Shown here piece after piece: positions 35,239 to 43,483 of a stretch of 64,000 bases of DNA. The notes under the pieces were generated by a model, which worked only from the letters and a program-made list of their open reading frames with translations, was not told the DNA's origin and searched no databases. The DNA comes from Mesorhizobium loti (GTDB lineage Bacteria > Pseudomonadota > Alphaproteobacteria > Rhizobiales > Rhizobiaceae). The stretch lies in the NCBI RefSeq assembly GCF_003148495.1, contig NZ_QGGH01000003.1:496001-560000 (forward strand), read 5' to 3'. The position numbers and the translations under genes were made by a program. The first letter of the stretch is position 1. Each line of letters opens with the position of its first letter.

Positions 35239-38200
35239 CTACTTCTTCAGCTGGTCGCGCAACGCGGCGAGCTTGGCGAAGGGCGAGTCCGGATCGAAGC
35301 GCACCGGGCGCTCCTCGCGCGGCTTCGGCTGGAAGGCGGGCTTGCCGCCTTGCGGACCACCCTTGCCATCCGGCCTGCCACCCTTCCAGTCGGGACGGCC
35401 TTCGCGGCGGTCGGGACGCTCGCCTTGCGGCCGGCCCTCACGCCGCTGCTCGCCTTCGGCCTGCGGCTTGGGTTTGAACTTCGAGCGGTCGAAGCGCGGC
35501 TTGCCGGCTCCATCGCGCCGTCCTTCATGGGCCGGACGTTCTCCGGGTGCAGCTGCGGCCGGTGCGCCGGCGGCATCCGCAGGCGCATCACTTCGGCCGC
35601 GCGCTTGTCCGTTGCGCGGGCGATTGTTCCTGCGGTTGTCGTCGCGGTTGCGCGGGCGCTGTTCGAACCGCCCCTGACGCCACAACAGGATGGGTTTTGG
35701 CGCTTCGGCTTCCGGAGCGGGTTCGCCGACGGCTGCTTCAGCCACCGCAGTAGGTTCGTCCGGGACCGCGTCCGTCGCGGGCGCGGCATCCAACACCAGC
35801 TCGGCCGGTGCGGCTTCTTCTGCCGCCGCGGCTTCAATCTGGCCAGTCTCAGCCTCTGCCTGCGGTTCAACCGGCGCCGGTTCAGCGGCTTCGGCAGCAG
35901 TCTCGGCTACCGGCGCTTCGTCTTGCACGGCTTCGACCGGAGCGTCCGCCTGTTCTTCCACGGCAGGCACAGCAGGTTCGGCCGCAGCGTCCGCGACGAT
36001 CTCGGCCGCCGTTTCCGAAACGGCCGCTTTGGCCTGCTCGGCTCGTGCAGCCTCTTCCGCCGCAAACTTTGCCACCGCCGCTTCGCGCGCGGCATTGTCC
36101 TGTGCTTCGAGCCGCGCCTTGACCTCGACGGCTGGCTTCGGCTCGGCGCGGTAGCCCAAGCCTTTCAGGACTTCTTCCATGTCGTCGGCGGTGGCGCCGA
36201 GGATCGACATCATCGGCGGCGTCACCATGAAGGACTGGCCGTCATAGGCGCCATCCGGACGCTGGCCGAGACCGGGCTTCCAGTTGGTCGCCGGACGGAT
36301 CAGATCGGCCAGCCGTTCCAGAATATCGATGCGCACGGCGCGGCGGCCGAGATTGCGATAGCCGGCAAGCTTGTAGAATGTCTTGTCGAAGGCAGGATCG
36401 ATGACCACAGAGGTGCGGCCAGAGGCGAGCGCATGGACCACGTCGCCAAAGCCTGGCTTGTCCTTGCCGTCGTTCTTCAGCGCCCACAGCAGCGTCACCA
36501 GCCCCGCAGGCGCCGGCTTGATCAGCGCCGGCACAAAGACATGGTAGGCGCCGAAGCGCACGCCAAGTCGGCGAAGCGCGGCGCGGCCTTCCTGGTCGAG
36601 CGACTTCATCTCCTCGGCGATGTCGCGGCGGTTGATGAGACCGAAATTCTCGACCAGCTGGAAGGCGATGCCACGGCCGATGCCGGAAATCTGGTCGGCA
36701 TTCTTCAGGTCGACCAGCGGCTTCAGCAGCGACTCGATCTGGAAATTGACGAAACGTTCGGCACGCGCGGCAACCTTGTCGCGCGCCGGGCCGGTCAGCT
36801 GTTCGTCGGCCAGCAGCACCAGGCGCGGCTTCAACGCGTCTTCGCCCGAGACCAGCGTACCGATTGGCGCGCCGATCCAGCGCAGCGTGCCGTCCGAGCC
36901 AAGCGCGATGTCGCCATTGGCCGAGGCGCCGAAGCGTTCGGCACGCGCCTCGAACTCGGCGGCCAGCGCCTTCTGCGCGGCGGTGCGCACTGCCTTGGCG
37001 TCTTCGCCGCCGGCGGTCTGATCAGCGGTGAAGCGGAACCCTTGCAACTCGCCGACATGGTGGCCTTCGACAAGGACGGTTCCGGTAGGACTAATTTCGG
37101 CTTCAGGCATGGTATTTTCTCTAAGGCGCCGCATGAGGACGGAAGTCCTGCGGTCTACGAAGCGTTTCGTCAACCGCTCATGCAGCGCATCCGACAATCT
37201 GTCTTCGATTTCGCGCGTCTTTTCCTGCCAGTGTGCCTGATCGGCCAGCCAGCCGGGCCGGTTCGACACGAATGTCCAGGTGCGGATCTGGGCAATGCGA
37301 TGCGACAGCGTGTCGATATCGCCCTCCGTTGTGTCGGCGCGGCGCACCTGCTCGGCCATGTAATTCTCGTCGACATGGCCGTGGCGTGCGAGGTCCGTGT
37401 AGATCGAAGCAATGAGGTCGGCATGCTGGGCCGGCGCGATCTTGCGGTAGTCGGGCAGCGCGCAGGCTTCCCACAGCAGCGCCACGCGCTTGGCATTGGT
37501 GGCGAGTGCGCGGATGTCCTCGTCGCGCGACAGATGCTCGAGTGCCTGCGCGTCGACGGCAGGCAATGCCCGCGTCAGGCCCTCGACCGGGGCGTTGGTT
37601 TCAATCGAGCGCTTCAGCGCATCGAGGCTAGCAAAGTCGAAATGCGCGGTGCGCCACTGCAGCACCTTCACCGGATCGAAATCATGGCCTTCGATCTTCT
37701 TGATCAGCTCCTCGTCCAGGGGGTCGACCTGACCGGTGACGCCGAAGGTACCGTCGCGCAGATGCCGGCCGGCACGGCCGGCGATCTGGCCAAGCTCGGC
37801 CGCCGTCAGGTTGCGATACTGGAAGCCATCGAACTTGCGGTTCTGGGCGAAGGCGACGTGGTCGAGATCGAGGTTCAGGCCCATGCCGATGGCGTCGGTG
37901 GCAATGAGATAGTCGACATCGCCGGACTGGAATAGTGCCACCTGGGCGTTGCGGGTGCGCGGCGAGAGCGCGCCGAGCACGACGGCGGCACCGCCTTGCT
38001 GGCGGCGGATGAGTTCCGCGATGGCGTAGACCTCGTCGGCGGAGAAGGCGACGATCGCCGTGCGCCGCGGCAGGCGTGTCAGCTTCTTCGAACCGGCATA
38101 GGCAAGATGCGACAGCCTTGGCCGCGTCACCACCGAGACCCCCCTCAGCAGGCGCTGCAGGATGCCGTGCATGGTGGCCGCACCCAGCAGCAGCGTCTCC

Positions 38201-38589
38201 TGGCGGCCGCGCAAATGCAGGATGCGGTCTGTGAAGATGTGGCCGCGCTCAAGGTCGCCGGCAAGCTGCACCTCGTCGATGGCGACGAAGGCGGCGTCGG
38301 TCTCGCGGGGCATGGCCTCGACGGTGCAGACCGAATATCTGGCGCCCGGCGGCTGGATCTTTTCCTCGCCGGTGATCAGCGCGACCTTGTGGGCGCCGAC
38401 CTTTTCGCAGACGCGGGCATAGACCTCACGCGCCAGCAGCCTGAGCGGCAGGCCGATGATGCCACTCTCATGCGCCACCATGCGCTCGATGGCGAGATGG
38501 GTCTTGCCGGTGTTGGTCGGCCCAAGCACGGCGGTCACGTCGCGGCCCGACAGGATCAGCGGCTCGGTGTGTTTGGGCTGGATGTTCAT
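35239..38589 (-). CDS. Suv3-like superfamily 2 helicase with long low-complexity tail
   Basis: The 1116-residue product resembles the RNA/DNA helicase Suv3 (mitochondrial degradosome) found in alphaproteobacteria. Walker A GPTNTGKT is at 23-30, motif II reads DEVQ (105-108), and the C-terminal helicase motif QIAGRAGRH is present near 270. A helical Suv3-type middle region follows. Residues from about 820 to 965 are very rich in Ala, Glu, Pro and Val, and about 966-1110 are basic and Arg/Asn/Gly rich, so the tail is probably disordered and RNA-binding. ATG 38589 gives the usual compact N terminus. The S4 protein gene follows after 16 bases. A role in RNA turnover is inferred from the family. 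Confidence 0.93.
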   Translation of the reverse strand: MNIQPKHTEPLILSGRDVTAVLGPTNTGKTHLAIERMVAHESGIIGLPLRLLAREVYARVCEKVGAHKVALITGEEKIQPPGARYSVCTVEAMPRETDAAFVAIDEVQLAGDLERGHIFTDRILHLRGRQETLLLGAATMHGILQRLLRGVSVVTRPRLSHLAYAGSKKLTRLPRRTAIVAFSADEVYAIAELIRRQQGGAAVVLGALSPRTRNAQVALFQSGDVDYLIATDAIGMGLNLDLDHVAFAQNRKFDGFQYRNLTAAELGQIAGRAGRHLRDGTFGVTGQVDPLDEELIKKIEGHDFDPVKVLQWRTAHFDFASLDALKRSIETNAPVEGLTRALPAVDAQALEHLSRDEDIRALATNAKRVALLWEACALPDYRKIAPAQHADLIASIYTDLARHGHVDENYMAEQVRRADTTEGDIDTLSHRIAQIRTWTFVSNRPGWLADQAHWQEKTREIEDRLSDALHERLTKRFVDRRTSVLMRRLRENTMPEAEISPTGTVLVEGHHVGELQGFRFTADQTAGGEDAKAVRTAAQKALAAEFEARAERFGASANGDIALGSDGTLRWIGAPIGTLVSGEDALKPRLVLLADEQLTGPARDKVAARAERFVNFQIESLLKPLVDLKNADQISGIGRGIAFQLVENFGLINRRDIAEEMKSLDQEGRAALRRLGVRFGAYHVFVPALIKPAPAGLVTLLWALKNDGKDKPGFGDVVHALASGRTSVVIDPAFDKTFYKLAGYRNLGRRAVRIDILERLADLIRPATNWKPGLGQRPDGAYDGQSFMVTPPMMSILGATADDMEEVLKGLGYRAEPKPAVEVKARLEAQDNAAREAAVAKFAAEEAARAEQAKAAVSETAAEIVADAAAEPAVPAVEEQADAPVEAVQDEAPVAETAAEAAEPAPVEPQAEAETGQIEAAAAEEAAPAELVLDAAPATDAVPDEPTAVAEAAVGEPAPEAEAPKPILLWRQGRFEQRPRNRDDNRRNNRPRNGQARGRSDAPADAAGAPAAAAPGERPAHEGRRDGAGKPRFDRSKFKPKPQAEGEQRREGRPQGERPDRREGRPDWKGGRPDGKGGPQGGKPAFQPKPREERPVRFDPDSPFAKLAALRDQLKK

Positions 38590-38783
38590 TGACCTAGAAT
38601 AAGGCTTCCGGGACCTGGAAATAAGGCTTTCTGGCCTCTGGTTGTCGGGAGCGTGCCTCAAGTGGCGCGTATGACAGGCGACACATAGGGATTTCGGGCG
38701 CGAAGCGAAAGCGGAATGTTCCGCCAGCGGCCAGAAGGTGTTTTTGTCAAGCTCACAATCGGCTGCGGATTAACAGATAGAAC

Positions 38784-39159
38784 GAGTCTGGAACGAATCA
38801 GCGACGAATCAGTGACTCCTGCAGATTCAGCTTTTGTTCACGGCTACATGTGGATTTTGCGACCGCGAGTCGCACAACATGCTGAATCGCTGAACTGGCC
38901 CGTTTGATGCTAAGAGGGCATTGCCGTTAACCTTTGCCGATGAACGATCATATTGGCTTGGCGCGCCTTGGCCAAGATTATGAAATTGTTGATCTTTCTT
39001 AATCGACGTTAAGGAACTGGCAGGCGATTCCGGCTGTCGTCGTTAACGTTCCGCTCAAAGCCGGAACGAATCGGCGACGAATCAGCGATGCCGGAATTTT
39101 CTTGGTTTGTTCACCCCAATATCTTGTGTTGTGAACAGCTTATCCACCGAGAATCCACA
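38784..39159. other. GANTC/DnaA-box-rich intergenic region, candidate origin or cell-cycle control region
   Basis: This is the core of the longest gene-free stretch (38590-39320). It holds eleven GANTC sites (CcrM methylation targets): seven in 38784-38888, at 38784, 38795, 38806, 38814, 38824, 38867 and 38884; and four in the right part, at 39026, 39068, 39079 and 39151. DnaA-box-like sequences flank an AT-rich core (about 38940-39015): TTGTTCACG (38834), reverse AAATCCACA (38849-38857), TTGTTCACC (39107), reverse CTGTTCACA (39130-39138), TTATCCACC (39140) and GAATCCACA (39151). Each matches the consensus at 7 or 8 of 9. A 23-bp direct repeat with one mismatch carries two GAATC each (38790-38812 and 39063-39085). 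GTTAACCTNTGC occurs twice (38926 and 39198). It also contains the helicase promoter. Confidence 0.5.
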
Positions 39160-39263
39160 GGTTGCGAAGCAGCTTTCGCACAGGGCAGCGGGTGGCTGTT
39201 AACCTCTGCGTGCCGGATTGGGTCAGCTGCCGTCGCGAGCACGTCAAAGGGATCATGCCGGCA

Positions 39264-39292
39264 ACGAAAAACGGGCCGGTGTGCCGGCCCGT
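39264..39292 (-). terminator. Terminator of the phbA-phbB operon
   Basis: The perfect 9-bp stem ACGGGCCGG/CCGGCCCGT (39271-39279 and 39284-39292) is followed on the minus strand by TTTTT, 29 bases past the phbB stop. Confidence 0.87.
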
Positions 39293-39320
39293 CGATCTCT
39301 CCACCTAAATCGCCACGTCG

Positions 39321-40046
39321 TCAGGCGAAGTATTGGCCGCCATTGGCCGTGATGGTCGAGCCGGTGATGAAGCCGGCATCTTCGGATGCGAGGAAGACGA
39401 CGCAGCGCGCGATTTCTTCGGGCTCGCCGAGGCGGCCGACGGGGATCTGCGGAATGATACGCTCGTTGAGCACCTTCTCGTCGATCGCCTTGACCATCTC
39501 GGTGGCGATGTAGCCGGGGCAGATGACGTTGACGGTGATGCCCGCGCGCGCCCCCTCCTGAGCGAGAGCTTTGCTGAAACCGATGTCGCCGGCCTTGGCG
39601 GCGGAATAGTTGACCTGGCCGGCCTGGCCCTTCTGGCCGTTGATCGAGGAGATGGTGATGACGCGGCCGAACTTGCGGTCGCGCATGCCGCCCCACAGCG
39701 GATGCGTCATGTTGAAGACGCCGGACAGGTTGGTGTCGATGACCTCTTTCCACTGTTCACGCGTGATCTTGTGGAACATGGCGTCACGGGTGATGCCGGC
39801 ATTGTTGACCAGCACCGAGACGGGGCCGAGATCGGCCTCGACCTGCTTGATGCCGGCGGCGCAGGCGTCATAGTCGGCGACCGACCATTTGTAGACCGGA
39901 ATGCCGGTCTCGGCCTTGAATTTCGCCGCCGCTTCGTCATTGCCGGCATAGTTCGCGGCAACCGAATAGCCGACGGTCTTCAATGCGATCGAGATTGCCG
40001 CGCCGATACCGCGCGATCCGCCTGTGACGATTGCTACCTTGGTCAT
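39321..40046 (-). CDS. phbB: Acetoacetyl-CoA reductase
   Basis: PhbB reduces acetoacetyl-CoA with NADPH to (R)-3-hydroxybutyryl-CoA, the second step of polyhydroxybutyrate (PHB) synthesis. The 241-residue short-chain dehydrogenase has the cofactor motif TGGSRGIG (about 8-15), NNAG, the catalytic Ser in the ITISSINGQKGQ strand and the YSAAKAG Tyr/Lys pair. The ATG at 40046 follows AGGGGAAA. It lies 92 bases after phbA with a hairpin between, in the usual PHB operon. The substrate is made by phbA upstream; the PHB synthase gene is not in the window. Confidence 0.95.
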   Translation of the reverse strand: MTKVAIVTGGSRGIGAAISIALKTVGYSVAANYAGNDEAAAKFKAETGIPVYKWSVADYDACAAGIKQVEADLGPVSVLVNNAGITRDAMFHKITREQWKEVIDTNLSGVFNMTHPLWGGMRDRKFGRVITISSINGQKGQAGQVNYSAAKAGDIGFSKALAQEGARAGITVNVICPGYIATEMVKAIDEKVLNERIIPQIPVGRLGEPEEIARCVVFLASEDAGFITGSTITANGGQYFA

Positions 40047-40105
40047 GCATTTCCCCTTTTTTGATATCGCCCTGTTGTCGGGCTTGGCAGGCACTGGATA
40101 CAGAA

Positions 40106-40125
40106 CGGGCGGCTCGCGCCGCCCG
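40106..40125 (-). other. Intercistronic hairpin between phbA and phbB
   Basis: The perfect 8-bp stem CGGGCGGC/GCCGCCCG with a 4-base loop has no T tail and lies just after the phbA stop. It may tune relative expression of the two PHB genes. Confidence 0.5.
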
Positions 40126-40138
40126 GGTTAGTCTTTGT

Positions 40139-41317
40139 TCAGAGTGCTTCGACGCACATGGCGACGCCCATGCCGCCGCCGATGCATAGGGTGGCGAGGC
40201 CTTTCTTGGCGCCGCGCCGGCGCATCTCGAAGACCAGCGTGTTGAAGACGCGGGCGCCCGACGCGCCGATCGGGTGGCCGATGGCAATGGCGCCGCCATT
40301 GACGTTGACGATCGAGGGATCCCAGCCCATGTCCTTATTGACGGCGCAGGCCTGGGCGGCAAAAGCTTCGTTGGCCTCGACCAGGTCGAGATCGCCGACC
40401 GACCAGCCGGCCTTTTCCAATGCCTTGCGCGAGGCGGGAATAGGTCCGGTGCCCATGATCTGCGGATCGACGCCGGCGGTTGCCCAGGACACGATGCGCG
40501 CCAGCGGGGTGATGCCGCGCCTCACCGCTTCCGCTTCGCTCATCAGCAGCGCGCCAGCGGCGCCGTCATTGATGCCGGAGGCGTTGGCGGCGGTCACCGT
40601 GCCGTCCTTGTCGAAAGCCGGCTTCAGCTTGGTCATGGCGTCGATCGTGGCGCCGTGGCGGATGTATTCGTCCTGGTCGACGATGGTGTCGCCCTTCTTG
40701 CCCTTGATGGTGACGGCGACGATCTCGTCCTTGAACTTGCCGGCCTTCTGCGCGGCCTCGGCCTTGTTCTGCGAGGCGAGCGCAAACTGGTCCTGGTCTT
40801 CGCGGGTGATCTGGAATTGACGCGCGACGTTTTCGGCGGTGTTGCCCATGTGATAGCCGTTGAAGGCATCCCACAGCCCGTCCTTGATCATGGTGTCGAT
40901 CAGCTTGAAGTCGCCCATCTTGACACCGGCGCGCAGGTGCTGGGCATGCGTCGAAAGCGACATCGATTCCTGGCCGCCGGCGATGATCACCTTGGCATCG
41001 CCGGTGGCGATCTGCTGCATGCCGAGCGCAATGGCGCGCAGGCCCGAGCCGCAAACCTGATTGAGGCCCCAGGCGGTGGTTTCCTTGGGCAGGCCGGCAT
41101 TGATCGATGCTTGGCGGGCCGGGTTCTGACCCTGAGCGGCAGTCAGCACCTGACCGAGGATGACCTCGTCGACCTCACCTGGTTCGACACCGGCACGCGA
41201 CAGCAATTCGCTGATGACGATGGCACCGAGCTCATGCGCCGGGGTGGCGGCGAAGGCGCCGTTGAAGGAACCGACCGGCGTGCGCGCTGCACTGGCAATG
41301 ACGATGGAAGCGGACAT
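40139..41317 (-). CDS. phbA: Acetyl-CoA acetyltransferase (beta-ketothiolase)
   Basis: PhbA condenses two acetyl-CoA to acetoacetyl-CoA, the first step of PHB synthesis. The 392-residue biosynthetic thiolase has the acylated cysteine in [12 protein letters not shown] (about residue 88), the [19 protein letters not shown] block with the catalytic His, and the second cysteine in [10 protein letters not shown] near the end. The ATG follows GGAGAAGAAA. It is divergent from phaR, the PHB regulator, across a gap with TGC-rich palindromic sequence, and heads the phbA-phbB operon. Confidence 0.96.
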   Translation of the reverse strand: MSASIVIASAARTPVGSFNGAFAATPAHELGAIVISELLSRAGVEPGEVDEVILGQVLTAAQGQNPARQASINAGLPKETTAWGLNQVCGSGLRAIALGMQQIATGDAKVIIAGGQESMSLSTHAQHLRAGVKMGDFKLIDTMIKDGLWDAFNGYHMGNTAENVARQFQITREDQDQFALASQNKAEAAQKAGKFKDEIVAVTIKGKKGDTIVDQDEYIRHGATIDAMTKLKPAFDKDGTVTAANASGINDGAAGALLMSEAEAVRRGITPLARIVSWATAGVDPQIMGTGPIPASRKALEKAGWSVGDLDLVEANEAFAAQACAVNKDMGWDPSIVNVNGGAIAIGHPIGASGARVFNTLVFEMRRRGAKKGLATLCIGGGMGVAMCVEAL

Positions 41318-41460
41318 TTTCTTCTCCAGACTTCAAAGGTGTTGTTCTGTCGTTGAGGACTTTTCTTGCCCTTTCCCAACCCCAAGTCAAACCGGAAATA
41401 GGCATGGCGCCCATGCGCGGCAAGCAGGTCGCGCCTTGCCGTGGCGGCCATTCGTCCATT

Positions 41461-41520
41461 GCTGCGCAGCATATTTTGCCCGCTATGCAGCATTTAGTGA
41501 TCCCGCACTGCACAAACTGC
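41461..41520. promoter_or_regulatory. TGC-rich palindromic region between phbA and phaR, candidate PhaR sites
   Basis: GCTGCGCAGC (41461-41470) is a perfect palindrome. TATGCAGCAT and GCACTGCACAAACTGC (41505-41520) follow. PhaR proteins of alphaproteobacteria bind TGC/GCA-rich sequences, and a related motif lies before bdhA. The region is in the 299-base divergent gap, suitable for autoregulation of phaR and control of phbA. No gene lies in this gap. Confidence 0.5.
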
Positions 41521-41616
41521 TTGGAATTGTGAGGCTTTTGCGCATATCCTCAAAAAAGGCACAATCGTTATCGGCGGCTTACTCAGAGGCGCGCCGGTGT
41601 CCCTGGGAGGATGTAG

Positions 41617-42228
41617 ATGGCCGCTAAAGACGATCCGATCATCATCAAGAAATACGCCAATCGCCGCCTCTACAACACCGGCACCAGCACCTATGTGACG
41701 CTCGAGGACCTCGCCGAGATGGTCAAGAAGGGCGAGGAGTTCACCGTCCAGGACGCCAAGACCGGCGACGACATCACGCATCCGGTGCTGACACAGATCA
41801 TCTTCGAACTGGAGAACAAGGATGGGCAGAACATGCTGCCGATCCCGTTCCTGCGCCAGCTCATCGCCTATTACGGCGACCAGATGCAGATGATCGTGCC
41901 GAGCTTCCTCGAACAGTCGATGCTCGCCTTCTCCAAGGAGCAGGAGCGCTTTCGCGAGCAGATGAAGGGGGCGATCGGCAAGTCGCCGCTCGACATGATG
42001 AAGATCACCACGCCGATCAAGGCGCTGGAGGAACAAACACGCCGCAACATGGAAATGTTCCAGAATGCGATGCGGCTGTTCACGCCGTTCCCGCCCGCTG
42101 GCTCCGCGCCAGCGGCTGCGCCAACGCCCGAGCCGGCCAGGAAGGAAACGCCAGAAAAACCCGACGACCTTCAGGAATTGAAGGATCAGATCGCGGCCAT
42201 GCAGCGCAAGCTCGACACGATGTCGTGA
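41617..42228 (+). CDS. phaR: Polyhydroxyalkanoate synthesis repressor PhaR
   Basis: PhaR binds both PHB granules and DNA, repressing phasin and other PHB genes until polymer titrates it. The 203-residue product has the N-terminal PHB/PHA accumulation DNA-binding domain (IIIKKYANRRLYNTGTSTYVTLEDLAEMV), two following PHB-accumulation modules (QIIFELENKDGQNMLPIPFLRQLIAYYGDQMQ), a Pro/Ala linker and a helical C-terminal tail. The ATG at 41617 follows GGGAGG. It is divergent from phbA. Autoregulation is usual for the family. Confidence 0.95.
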   Translation: MAAKDDPIIIKKYANRRLYNTGTSTYVTLEDLAEMVKKGEEFTVQDAKTGDDITHPVLTQIIFELENKDGQNMLPIPFLRQLIAYYGDQMQMIVPSFLEQSMLAFSKEQERFREQMKGAIGKSPLDMMKITTPIKALEEQTRRNMEMFQNAMRLFTPFPPAGSAPAAAPTPEPARKETPEKPDDLQELKDQIAAMQRKLDTMS

Positions 42229-42249
42229 GCGCTTAGCACTCTCGCGATC

Positions 42250-43389
42250 TTACGGCAGCACTCCCTCATAGCGGCCGCGCGGCCTGATGACACTTCCGCT
42301 TGTTATCTGTTCGACCGTGTGCGCGGCCCAGCCGACGCTGCGTGCGAGCGCAAACAGGCGGAACGGTGCATCGCGCGGCAAGGCAAGGCTGCGCGTCAGG
42401 GCGGCCAGCCCAAAGTCGACGTTGGGAAGCGCACCGGTAGCGGCAAGGGCAGCATCGCGCAGCGACGATAGTGTGCCGTCAACCTCGATCACCGACAGCA
42501 GCGCCGCTCCTCGGGGATCGCCGTCGGGATATAGCTGATGACCGAATCCCGGCAGCGGCCGGTCATGGCTGAGCCAGCGCCGGATCGTCGCCTCAGCGCC
42601 ATGTCGCGCCGCATCCTCGGCCAGTTGCATCACCGCCTCGCCGGCGCCGCCATGACGTGGCCCCGATAGCGTCGCGAGCCCAGCGAGCAGGCAAGCGGCC
42701 AGCGGCGCGCCGGTCGAGGCTGCGACGCGCGCGGCGAAGGTTGACGCATTCAGTTCATGATCGGCAAGCAGGACAAGCGCGCGGCGGATCGCTTCCGCGC
42801 CGCCTGCATCCACCGACCAGTCTTGCGCCAGCCGCTGATGGACCAGATTTGATCCTGCCGGTGCCCCCAGCGCGCCGGCCAGCACGCCGACCGCGTGCGC
42901 CGCATCGGCATGCAGAGAGGCGGCGCTGCGCCCAAGCGATGGGCGTCCCTGGTCGGCAAGCACGGCAAGTTGCGTAAAGGCCGCGGCCCGGCCAGCCTGG
43001 TGGGGTGCATCGGGTGACGGTGCTTCGAAAGCCACCGGTTCCGGCAAGGCCCACAAGACGGCAGCGGCTTCTTCCAGTGTGGCGTGCCTGGAGAGCGCTG
43101 CGGCGTCCTGCCCGCGATAGATGAGCCGACCGTGCGAGACGGTCGAAATCGCCGTTGCGATCGAGGGTTCGCCCCAGGCAATGGCGCTTTCAGCGATGAC
43201 TGACGGGCTCCGTCCGCGCGCCCGGCGGGTCGCCAGTGCGGCGATATCGTCGGCGCGGTACTGGCTGCGGCGCGGATCGGCGCGGTCGGGCCGCATGCCG
43301 ATGCGCCCACGGCTGACATAGGCGTACAGCGTCTGTGCCCGCACCTTGAGGCGCTCGAGCGCTTCTTCCCTGGACAACCACTCGGACAT
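42250..43389 (-). CDS. Citrate synthase-like protein with N-terminal helix-turn-helix
   Basis: The 379-residue product starts with a MerR/excisionase-type helix-turn-helix (about 1-55: WLSREEALERLKVRAQTLYAYVSRGRI, then SQYRADDIAALA) joined to a short citrate-synthase fold. Catalytic positions are visible: His in LLADHELNASTF, His in GFGHQLYPDGDPRG and Asp in LPNVDFGLAAL, so the enzyme part may be active. Proteins of this design are found beside a second citrate synthase. They may act as DNA-binding sensors of oxaloacetate/acetyl-CoA or as partners in an enzyme dimer. It is divergent from the second citrate synthase with repeated TTGAT motifs between. The symbol gltA is avoided because the main citrate synthase is normally longer and elsewhere. 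Confidence 0.88.
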   Translation of the reverse strand: MSEWLSREEALERLKVRAQTLYAYVSRGRIGMRPDRADPRRSQYRADDIAALATRRARGRSPSVIAESAIAWGEPSIATAISTVSHGRLIYRGQDAAALSRHATLEEAAAVLWALPEPVAFEAPSPDAPHQAGRAAAFTQLAVLADQGRPSLGRSAASLHADAAHAVGVLAGALGAPAGSNLVHQRLAQDWSVDAGGAEAIRRALVLLADHELNASTFAARVAASTGAPLAACLLAGLATLSGPRHGGAGEAVMQLAEDAARHGAEATIRRWLSHDRPLPGFGHQLYPDGDPRGAALLSVIEVDGTLSSLRDAALAATGALPNVDFGLAALTRSLALPRDAPFRLFALARSVGWAAHTVEQITSGSVIRPRGRYEGVLP

Positions 43390-43404
43390 ATTGGGGGTCT
43401 GATA

Positions 43405-43428
43405 TTGATTCTATTGATCAAGATTGAT
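43405..43428. promoter_or_regulatory. Triple TTGAT motif between the two citrate-synthase genes
   Basis: TTGAT recurs at 43405, 43414 and 43424, spaced 9 and 10 bases, nearly one helical turn. Within it ATCAA-GA-TTGAT forms a palindrome. It lies 16-95 bases from both divergent starts, a suitable operator for the helix-turn-helix citrate-synthase protein or another regulator. Confidence 0.45.
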
Positions 43429-43483
43429 GGGCATGTTGCCCAGCCTTATCTCCGATCCGGAAATGCTTCAAGGAGACAAGGCT

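Noticed and set aside
35104..37935. Very long open frame on the plus strand opposite the helicase gene
   Set aside because: The helicase on the other strand has clear motifs throughout. The plus-strand product is Arg/Gly/Ala-rich low-complexity sequence with no ribosome site, a usual artefact of high-GC codon use.
38999..39012. TTAA-N6-TTAA as a CtrA box
   Set aside because: The CtrA consensus has a 7-base spacer; here it is 6, so I mention it only as weak support for the cell-cycle idea and do not list it as a site.
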